A DNA stretch of 23,939 bases from Saccoglossus kowalevskii (taxonomy: Eukaryota; Hemichordata; Enteropneusta; Harrimaniidae): assembly GCF_000003605.2 (NCBI RefSeq), contig NW_003137823.1, positions 382,651-406,589 on the forward strand. The letters run 5' to 3'. This document shows, piece by piece, positions 9,373-19,300 of the stretch. Position 1 is the first letter of the stretch, and each line of letters begins with the position of its first letter. A model generated the notes under the pieces. The model saw only the letters and a list, made by a program, of their open reading frames with translations. It searched no databases and was not told the origin of the DNA. Position numbers and translations under genes: made by a program.

Positions 9373-10757
9373 TGTGTAACTATAGTTACTGAACATGTAC
9401 TATTTAATTTTTACTTGAAATATTATATTACACAATTTTTCTCCATACATTAATTTATTTTTATTTATATATTTTATTTTAAAATATCCCTTTTTCAATT
9501 TTATCTATTTTTGTTTTGGCTTTTTTCGTGTATATATATATATATATATTCAACATGTACTACTGACTGCAAAGATGTGATTATGAGCCTCACGAAAATG
9601 TTTTGTTTTTGTTTTTTATATATTTAATTTATTTTTAATACGGTAACTTTTTTTTTAATCATAATTAATTGTAGGAGATGTTAATGAATTGCTGTATGTC
9701 CTTAAAATTATGTGTTATACAGCATTCTCTCACTGCCACATTTTTTTTTTACATTTTCACTTTTCTGTAAATTTCACTGATTTTAATTTTATTTTGGAAG
9801 CAAACTCTCTGAAGAAGATACTGCTTACCGTTTTCATGAAATATATTTAAATTTTGATAAATATAAATTGATTTCAAACAGTGATAATGAAAGTGAAATG
9901 GTTTATTTATTGCAAACTAAATTTTTACATAGTAAATATGTATTTTTTTTAATTAACTGTATTTTTATTTGTATTTTGTTTCTGTACTCTTATGCAGGTT
10001 AGGTACCAAATAGTGGTAACCTTGTTAATATATTATTGGAGGGAAAAAAGTTCATCGCAGAGTACATTTAAAAAAAAAATGCACTTTTTAAAGTAAAGCA
10101 AAAAAGTTTCACTTTTTTTAATAAGTTTTCACAAAAAAAGCCTTCCAGTACATACTATAGGTAGTGTGTTTTAGTGAGATTTGTTTTTATCGGAAAATGT
10201 TTTCCTTTAACATGTGAATTCACCATTTTTAACTCAATAACTACAGTATTAATATTTTATTGCTACATTGTGTACATTTTTGCCAAAACTACTTTATTGT
10301 TGTTTACCACCATTGAATTTTTTCCTGTTCTATTTTTTAAAAGTACATGTGTCTATGTATCAATACTGCCAAAATTCTTCGAACTTTACTTTCTTTCTTA
10401 AATTTTAACTAAATCTATCATGTAAAAAATATTTCTTTCTTGGTCAGATGTGATTCTTACAATGTCAGCTGTCTATCTTTGCTCTAAAATGTTCAGTAAC
10501 ATATTTGTTTTAATTAATTCCCACCGCCATTATTTGTTTTGATGACTTCTAATGCTACTATATGTATATATATGATTATAGTGTTATGTATGCTGTATTG
10601 GACTGCCATAGTTGTCTACTGTCCTGTAAACATAAATTGTTTTATAGAGTGTATAATGTGTAATTCACACTATATGTAATATTAAATATTTGCAGTCTTT
10701 ATACAGTCCATCATTTGTCTTGTCTCACTAATTGATTCTGTGTTTCGCCCCACTCAA
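9373..10757 (+). other. T-rich 3' flank, probable long 3' UTR of gene 1
   Basis: About 1.4 kb after the gene 1 stop is very rich in T runs and ATTT/TATTT words, with a TA microsatellite at about 9530-9550, and no coding potential. The composition fits a long AU-rich 3' UTR. The first clear poly(A)-signal-like hexamer seen is ATTAAA at 10681-10686. Confidence 0.45.
10681..10686 (+). terminator. Candidate poly(A) signal ATTAAA
   Basis: ATTAAA is the commonest variant of AATAAA. It is followed within about 30-45 bases by a T/G-rich run (CATTTGTCTTGTCTC), as expected of a cleavage and polyadenylation region. It lies 1.3 kb after the gene 1 stop, so its use is a guess. Confidence 0.3.
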
Positions 10758-11053
10758 GTACTTGCATTGTAGACCAGTACTGTACTGATGTATCAGGGAG
10801 TACTGCATTGTAGACCAGTACTGTACTGATGTATAATGTAGTACGTGTATTGTAGACCAGTACTGTACTGATGTATAATTGAGTACTTGCATTGTAGACC
10901 TGTACTGTACTGATGTATAATGTAGTACGTGTATTGTAGACCAGTACTGTACTGATGTATAATGGAGTACTGTATTATAGACCAGTACTGTACTGATGTA
11001 TAATGGAGTACTGCATTGTAGACCAGTACTGTACTGATGTATAATGTAGTACA
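10758..11053. repeat. 41-42-bp minisatellite, seven copies
   Basis: Seven tandem units share GTAGACCAGTACTGTACTGA followed by TGTATAAT and a variable GTAC-rich tail. Each unit carries the palindromic core AGTACTGTACT. Two unit variants (tails like TGTAGTACGTGTATT and TGGAGTACTGCATT) are interspersed. An antisense open frame runs through it only because of the periodicity. Confidence 0.95.
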
Positions 11054-11267
11054 TGTAATTCACAGTGATATCCATGCATGTGGTAGGTGTCCAAATAAGT
11101 AACGCCCTCTAGAGGCGTAAATTAGTAACACCGATTACAGCACATTGATGTTTTGTTCTTCTGTTGTCAATCAGTGAAACAGACTTCATTTTCCAACATA
11201 CTGTTCATTTGAACCACATTGTTTGTGACTGCCCGACGGTACTTTCATCTGAAATATGTATATATAT

Positions 11268-11486
11268 ATATACAGACCACTTTCCGGAAAGTAACGAAAC
11301 TGGAGTGCAGAAATATGCCTGCGTTGTCATGGCCACAAATACAAACTTGTAATTTTTATTTTTGTGACGTCGATTGGTATACGCAGAAGCACAATATCAC
11401 GTGTACAAGTTTAGGTAACAACCCAAAGCGCTATGCGCGCATGTGAAACGCCGTATTTTTGACTTCCGGGAAAGTGGTCTACATAT
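11268..11486. repeat. Inverted repeat with 25-bp arms
   Basis: The left arm at 11268-11292 contains AGACCACTTTCCGGAAAGT. The right arm at 11462-11486, read on the other strand, contains AGACCACTTTCCCGGAAGT. The arms match over about 22 of 25 positions and enclose about 170 bp. It may be a small foldback element; no target duplication was confirmed. Confidence 0.5.
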
Positions 11487-12219
11487 ATGCATGGTACATA
11501 TGGGTCGATTTTTTTTTTACTCTCACTATCCATTACTGAAATTATAAATAGAAGCTCATCGTTCAAACCATGAAATTTGTGGCAGAAAATGGCACATGTA
11601 AATTCATTAACCATTTTGAAAAATAAACATGTGAAGGGGTTTTTTGCTGTTGAAATTATTTTTCGCATTTATAACTTTCTGGAAGTGTGTAGGGGCCTGG
11701 AGGTGCTGTCGGCATATTTTGCAGGAAAGCCCCCCTTCCCTCGCCTATGTCATTTTTGAAGTCAGAGAAACACACGTCTTCGTTTTGAGAGATAATGACG
11801 AACGAATTGGTGACTCAGTTATGAAACGCGTATTAACTAAGTGCATTACAGTGGTGTATTATATAATGTGAAATGAATTGTCTTATACACTATTGTCTTG
11901 GTGAGCTGTATATTTCAGTAAAATTCATTGCATAATGTAAAGTCGACTCGTAGTTGAAACAGAATCTCTGCTAAAACATGTTTATATTTATTGTATGCAT
12001 GCTGGATTATAATAATAGTATAAACATGATTTAAATTTATTTATTAAAGTAAAAATGAGTGCACGTACTGAAACTAATGCAACCGACACGTGATACTAAA
12101 ATTGCAACATAATAATGTTATTCGATAAAGCATATCTATATATGGTAATTTTCAGTTATACGACCAAGTGGTGGAAGAATTTAATGTTGACTATATTAAC
12201 TAAACCAGCTTATCGGCCA
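11487..12219. other. Non-coding stretch between the convergent genes
   Basis: No supported gene. AT-rich with short TA runs and scattered short open frames without splice or homology support. Confidence 0.45.
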
Positions 12220-12402
12220 ATAATGGATCAATGTCACGAAGATCGCCATCATCTTGGGCAGTGTCGTCACATAAGCTGCGGACGATGCCTGCTTTGCTTG
12301 CACTGTGCACTTGATATTAATCACAGAATATGTAACCATTGACGGTGTTCGAATTGTTACATCAACATCTTCATATCCGTAGCATGCTGCCCCTGTCGAT
12401 AA
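12220..12402 (+). pseudogene. Cys-rich RING-like fragment with in-frame TGA
   Basis: Read in one frame, this segment gives MDQCHEDRHHLGQCRHISC and then GRCLLCLHC, a TGA at 12340-12342, and in the same frame RCSNC and CCPCR before TAA at 12400. The core C-x-H-x2-C-x2-C and a terminal CPCR resemble parts of a RING finger, with twelve Cys in about 60 codons. The first CxxC pair is not in place and no confirmed splice sites bound it, so it is most likely a decayed gene fragment; an AATAAA follows at 12402-12407. The family is uncertain. Confidence 0.3.
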
Positions 12403-13101
12403 ATAAATATTTACAATAAGAAGCGCCCCCAGGCGTCAAAGCGCTTATGTGACGTTAAAATGATGTGGCTGGATGAAAACAATGCGAAAACTGTGTTTGA
12501 TTGTGGAGTTCTTCATCATCTCGAATACATCTTTACAAAAACATTATTACAGATCAAGTTAACTCAACATTCTGAACGGCCTTCCTTAGTGACAACACAT
12601 TAGCACATGTGCCCTAGATGGTGCAATCGTCACATGACAAGCGTATTGCTTATAACAATACAAGGCAATAGCATTAATGTGATATTTTTATCACGTGACT
12701 AGTGGATATGTTGTACCTTGTGTACCACCCATTTCGTTCATAAAAAAATGTAATCACGATAATTCCTTGAAAGATTTTTGTTTCCATTTTAGGAACATAT
12801 GTTCAGTATGATACAATGCGCAGTCCATAACTCGTTACGATGATGAAACAAGCGGGACATTAATAGTAACATTATTCACGTGATAACACGTGTGCTGCCT
12901 TCACGCTATCCTGACTCCCATTCCTGACAAGTAATAAAATGTCTTCACTAATAGAGTTTAATTTCACTACAAATGAAATTACACCATCCAATTCAATGTT
13001 GAATACAAATTTAGCCATAGTAGTCATAAATGCAATTCATAAAACGTATACAATCACATTAAAATACCAAAAGGTGAAAAATAAATACATGTACATACAT
13101 A
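12403..13101. other. Downstream flank of AGA
   Basis: No exon seen. The stretch contains three CACGTG E-boxes (12692-12697, 12877-12882 and 12887-12892), the first two in the wider palindrome TCACGTGA. The nearest poly(A)-like signal for the minus-strand gene, ATTAAA, is at 12962-12957. Confidence 0.5.
12957..12962 (-). terminator. Candidate AGA poly(A) signal ATTAAA
   Basis: On the minus strand ATTAAA lies 140 bases after the AGA stop codon. It is the first variant poly(A) hexamer met in that direction; the next full AATAAA is beyond 12050. Placement is plausible, use unproven. Confidence 0.35.
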
Positions 13102-13324
13102 TTACTTCGTCCAATCGCTCATACACACTTTCACAACATGCCCCACCCCTACAATGTAATAGAATGCATATGACGACATTAATCCCATACCGTAGTCTCC
13201 ATCTTTACTAACTGCAATTAAAGCGCCATCAAAGTCTTCATATCGATAAGCAATCCTACTGAGGGCCTCGGCACATGCTTCAGTTGGAGTCATACCATGA
13301 CGCATATTTTCAACGGCTTGGTAA
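13102..13324 (-). CDS. AGA: AGA exon 10, C-terminus
   Basis: The exon encodes [20 protein letters not shown] and about 53 more residues ending KVCMSDWTK before TAA. YQAVE-MR-G--P--AC aligns with the human C-terminal helix. The Cys that pairs with this ACA Cys in human (in AACNKL) is replaced in YGMGLMSS, while a single Cys sits near the C-terminus. So the disulfide pattern of the tail must differ. The acceptor is TTTCAG; introns 7-9 are short (176, 109 and 129 bp). Confidence 0.93.
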
Positions 13325-16300
13325 CTGAAATACACGCCGTAATGTTTAATACCAATAATATATTTATATGAAGTCTGCGAAGTTTAGATTTAAATGTCGA
13401 AAGAGATCAGCTTGCATGATGACCACCTGATAGTACTAGTATTTACCACATACCTTGGTAGAAAACGCATCATAATATCACCATTCCCTGTTGCTGCAGC
13501 GCCACCAATGTCGTTGTCGGCATATGACCCAGCACCAACTATTGGGGAATCGCCGACTCGTCTGAAAGTCAATGGGTACATCACTACACTTACTACGCAA
13601 ACGTGCGAACTGTGTAAGATGCTTCAATTTATATTAATAACGAATTAGATATATAATTACTTAGATTTACCCAGCTATTTTAAAACTCAGCCCATTAGTA
13701 GATGTACCAACTGCAACGTTGCCATCGCTACTAATGACGACCATACCTATATATGTAATATATAATGAATGAACTACTAGCATGTCGTAAACTGTTTTGT
13801 AAATCAGAATTGTAAGATGTTAAAATGTGTTTATTCGATTATCTTGTTCCGTAAAGTAGCGTTCAAATGTAGCGAAGGACGACCCGTTCAGTTCGCATTG
13901 ATTGTTGTATAGCGCCGCCTACCGATTGTGTCGTGGTTATCTTTATCCAGTTTCGCGGAGCGTTCAGCCGACTTGGAACTACCAGGACTGTACGGACCAC
14001 ACTGCTGTGATGGATCCGGAGTGACATTCTGTGTTAATAAAAGTAACAATTAACATACCGTTTTGGGGTTTTGGTGTCACGTGATATGTCGGAGTATGTC
14101 ATCAAATCCACCATGTTCGTAGCCAGTCATGACCCCGGGGGTTCACTCTATATGCTGTTACTACCCCATGTGCGTTCCAAATTTAGCGGGAAAGCAGGGT
14201 GTTTTTCACCTTCCTGAGCGGGCCCGCGCGGGAGGCGAATAGGCTCCTTTTAAAATGCTAATGTCTGCAATAGGCCCCCAGAAATAAACTCACAGGGTTG
14301 CTGTGCCCGGCCTCCTCTCGCAACAACCACTCTCATACACCGCCCTAGGCCCCGAATTGGCGGACCCATAGCTCCGACTAGACCACAAACGTCCGCCTGA
14401 ACTTTCCCACTGGAACTTACCCGCTACTTCCAACACGAGCATACGGAGAAGGCTTATTGTAATCAAAGAAACGAAACGAAACAGGATAAAACGCATAATA
14501 AAAATTGAACTGTATTCAGTGAATATGGGTTTTATATGCTCAATATTTACAGAATATTTGCCGCAAATAATAATATTTAATACGTATATGGCTTGTTTCG
14601 CTAATTACAGATACTCACAAATCTGTAATCAGCGAAACAAGGTTCTTACACGTACAAAATTTACAACTGTCGGTGGAAACTTGACCAGTATATTTAGCTT
14701 TCAGTGGTGAATACAATAACATAAAACTTTTGCCGAAAATAACGGGATTTTAATTAGTAAATGGTTTGTTTCGCTAATTACAGATAATCGAAATCTGTAA
14801 TCAGCGAAACAAGACACGTACGTGTCAGACCCTCGTATCGCCTCGGTCTCATTTGCATCTAGCTTCTGCTTTTTTCTGGGTTTTCTACCCTGTATTCATG
14901 CCAAAGTCACTCGGAGCTGAACCTAAAATTGCGTAATGATATATGATGGAATAAGAATCCTGGCAATGTCGTGTGCATTGTGTATTAAACTATAAAATAA
15001 ATGATCATATTCACTATCATGTCAATAGTCTCATCTTTCTTCATCAAACAACGAATGACACCAACAGGAGTTGCATACATAGTAACTTGTTTGAGTTTAT
15101 CACACTCCACTTGATTGCAAAAAAAGAAAAAAAACGGCATAGAATGCTCGCAATATGGGGTAGGATGTTCTCAATATGTGTCTGAAATAGGGTGTGTTTT
15201 TTCTTCAATATGTCTGTTTTATGGGGTACTAAATTTACATTGCGTCCGCAATAGTGGGTATGGTTTGCCAATGTACTGCCAGCCCTAGGGGCCTAGTATT
15301 TTTTAGCAAGAACGCACATGGTGTAAGGTTTTAATATAGAGTGACCCCCCGGGGTCATGATACAGTCACATGATATCACATAATTCTGCGTTTCGACACA
15401 AGTCATGCAGAACATATCAAAACAATGCATGCCAATGACATTGCCTATTAGGTGAAACTAAAAACTAGTTACATAGCTTCAGCGAATTATGCAATTACAC
15501 ACACCTTTCCAATGAAGGGGGGGGGGGTAACATACGATCCTGACCTACCTCCCAGAAATTAGGTTGGCACTTATCATCTAACCAGTCTTCGTATCTTGTT
15601 CTGAAAATAAAGTTAAGTCAAAATTTCAGCTGCTGATCAAAGCATTTTTGAAAACTTCGAGTATTTCTTTTATAATTTAATAAGTCTGATATTAAATCCT
15701 AATACACAGCCAGGCTTGTGATTTATCGTGAGATGAATAAACAATTATTTAACTATTTAACAATGCACGTGCACTTCTATTTAATACTAGTAATTGTACG
15801 TATCGGTTATCAACACGCATGCGCATTACTGAAAAATGACTACGTCATCAAGCGCAAAGTATTTGTTGCACGACCAAGATAACTGTTTAACTTACAGTGA
15901 GAATATCAATACAAATGTAAAAAAAATATATGTTGAATGTCCTACCACTAAAATTAAATTAGTGCCATGTGCAATTAGTCCAATATATAGTCCGATGTTT
16001 GTGTGTTCATAAATAAATGTTGCTTACCTTGTTACATTATTCTCGAGAGACTCGTTGTCAAGACCACCAAATGCAGTCGCAAAAGATGTTGCTATAACAA
16101 TAAATACACAATTTATTTATTTATTCGATTTAAAAAAAATAATATCAGCAAGTAAAACTTCATAAATAAACGAAAATAACAATAACAATAAATATAAATT
16201 CGCCTATTTTTAAAATGGAGCCTATATCATATTTCCATAAGAGTGGCAAAAGCACCATGCATGCTGGGAAAATTTAATTTATTTACTTATTTATTGTTGT

Positions 16301-19300
16301 TGGAACAATTACGTCCCAATCAGTCCGGAAAAAATAGAAAAACTATTTTTTTGTCACGTCACTGATAATTACCAGAGTCTCCGACCAATAGAGTATGTCT
16401 GGTGTGATCCTTCACAAGTCTTGCTACAGATATAGCCCGTTTGATATTCTTTATGCCACCAACAGCGCCCACGTCATGGGTTGACCTGCCATAGATTAAC
16501 CAACATTATTAATAATCAAGGATCTAACTAGTCCAATGGGAGTGCTGGTCGCTTATGAATATTAATGATTTATATGAATATTAATGAGCTTGGTACTATA
16601 TTTCACAATTTCAATTTGTTTATTTCTTTATTTTTAATAAATAAATGTAGATATCCAAGCAATACTTCCTAGATTTGAACAAAGACGAAATTAAAACATA
16701 AATTCCATTAATAATAGTTTGAATTTAAAAATGAAACAATTCTAAACATTCTCGAAATACAAATGCTGCAGACTAAAATAATATTATTATTACAATCTCA
16801 AATAAAACACGTTTGTAGTAATCAACGTACGAATAATACTTAAACGATTATCAAAACTACGAAGTGACGTAGCTTACGGTTATACCAATAATGCCTCTTA
16901 CGCAGACATGATGCATGCAAACAAATTTACCTCTTTGTTTTGATGTGAAATAAAAAGAAAATTTTACTTAGTTTTATCGTGAGCGAATGTTTTCGATCAC
17001 TTGATCGCTTGTGGCGCATTAGTTGCCCGGCATGTATCCTTTGGCACATTAGGTCAAGAATGCCATTAACCAACGTCCCTTACGAAGAACGGTGCATTAA
17101 CCAATGAGCAGTGCAAAACATGTCTTTTTAGCTAGCATATTATTTTTACTAATCTGTAATTTCACCAATTCAAGATGCCGATAGTTTAAAATTAAGTATA
17201 TCACAGTGAGACTGATGACACTTTAGCTAAATTAAGATTATGCTAATTCATGTATTGAATCATATTCGCTAAAATAGCATTTCAACGTGTGCTACATACA
17301 GTACAGTGTGATACCTATCTACTCACATGACTAGGTTTTTATTTGTTCAAATGATATGTACATATTTAAAAGAGTTTATAGATGGAGATTCAGATAATGT
17401 ATAGGGTCTTTCCACACTAAACCATGAATTAAAAACCTTTTAGATGGATCATAACTGTCATTGTTCATTCGTCCACTTGGCCTGCGTGCACGAAGGAAAC
17501 ACAGTAAAGATGACCAAGTGAGGGTTGCGCCTGATATAACATTCATTTGTATTTAGGGGAAGTCTAGGTTGTTATAACATATATAGGTTGAAATGATTTA
17601 GAACTACTCTTCTGGGAATGTAATTAATATGTGTTTCACTTCCGGAAAGCGTCTAGACTACTACATCCTTAAAGTTGAGAGTCTCTATATTGAAAGTGGC
17701 TTGTTTTCCTAGTCCCTTTAGACTGTATTTTCAATAATAACTGTCTAGCGGTGAAACTGTGATTTATTCTACTTCCGTTTGTTTGCGAATGAGGTGGTAG
17801 CAGATTGCGAAGTTATCAAGGTATATTCTTACCCGTCCATTATCATTGCATCCAGTGTTGGCTCACCGCTAGTGTCAACTCTGTAATCACAAGTAATGTA
17901 CTGTCAATAAAATTCGCTTAGAATGTATTATTATACATCTGTCACCGTAGCGCCATACGTTAAAGCGTTCCGTAATTTTGCGGTATTGCACTGGGTGTTT
18001 TCATCCTACCATCTAATAATAACAAACAAAGATAGCTGCCCCCAGGCCCAGGGTTTGACCGGACCTCTCACAAAGAAGTTCGCTAAATCTGTTCTAAACT
18101 TTTTGGATTTCGGTATTCCCATGATGTATTCCTGGGAGGAAAAAATGTATAATAATAATGTTATTACGAGGATACTGCAAAGTATGACAGACAATACGCG
18201 GTCGCATCGACCTCCGCTGCGCGTCGGTCGATACTCCCGCTGTACAGTCTTCGTGCATACTTTAAGGTATCCTCGTTATAATCTCATAGTATATCATTCA
18301 ACAACATTATTTCACACAAAATTCGGAGCTAATACTCTTTTAAACAATTCTAAACACTTTATTTTTTGGGGTGGTATACGCGATGAGTAATCATGTCTAC
18401 GTAACACGTGATGAACAGAACGCAAGACTTATCATGCAAAAACTGGCATTCATTTCCCACTTACATTCCGCCGTATCCCACACTAAGGTGACAAAGCACA
18501 GGATCGTCTTCACATACGTTACATCCTTGTTCGACGGCGTCCACTGCTGTGTAAGAATTTCCGCTGACAACCTCCCAAGCTATGGAGGAATGAATACAAA
18601 AGATGGTGCAGCAGTCACGTTGTTACAATGATACGTATGATTAATACTACTTGTGTATTCTATAGCATACATGTCGTTGTATATTCCTGTAATATTATGT
18701 CGTTGGCCGAAGGTTGGTAATATGGGATATGTGCACAGACTCGGTTTGTCTCTCATCTTTATGTTTATAGTGGGGTTTTGGGTAAAAACCAACCCACTCA
18801 TGAACTAAACTACCTAGAATTTGTCCAGTACATCGTACTCTCGTTCAAAATAAGAAGGCCGACTTTAAATCGTTTGGGTCTCCAGCCTATTATTTGAGAA
18901 AATGGTAGATGACAGCCATTTTTATTTGCTAGTATTAAAATGGTTTGGCCATTGGTTGCTATAACTGAGATTTCATGACATATGGTACAGGGCGAACACA
19001 TAAAATTACACTAAAATAATATTTGTCCAATTTTCACAAAATATGGTCCACGGTAAACAAATGAAAAGTATCACACGATTTCTGACTAACCTTATCAACA
19101 ATAATGTGTATGCTTACATCTTAACGTTGTGTATAGTAATGACGTATTGTATTTCACAACGTAAGATAAACACGGACTGAAATGCTAAAGAAGTAGCAAG
19201 CAACATGATACAAGTTGGCCTTATATAGCCTTGGTAGGATTCACATGAGCTTGACAAAATAGCTCGTGCTATACTTGACTTTGTATCAAGATTTGACGTT

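Larger units (their letters stand above)
14127..15360. mobile_element. 1.23-kb TIR element in AGA intron 6
   Basis: The ends 14127-14177 and 15310-15360 are inverted copies matching at about 41 of 51 positions: both begin TCATGACCCCGGGGG and later share CATGTGCGTTC. The interior has no transposase-like frame. It includes a GC-rich patch (about 14215-14235, GGGCCCGCGCGGG), a duplicated hairpin block, and a subterminal series of CAATATG/ATGGGGTA words (15150-15250). A clear target duplication was not found. It is best described as a non-autonomous DNA element or nested insertion. Confidence 0.6.

Noticed and set aside
10728-11075. Antisense 115-codon frame
   Set aside because: Created by the 41-42-bp minisatellite; no protein character beyond the repeat.
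12340-12342. TGA as a selenocysteine codon
   Set aside because: No supported gene model, and no SECIS-like element was identified after it; a decayed fragment is simpler.
16259-16270. GCATGCTGGGAA, resembling the ZNF143/THAP11 promoter motif
   Set aside because: Only a partial match, located in intron 4 away from any start; such words are also common in repeats.
17923-18390. 155-codon plus-strand frame
   Set aside because: It lies in AGA intron 2, crosses the foldback element and shows no domain, splice context or conserved motif I recognise.
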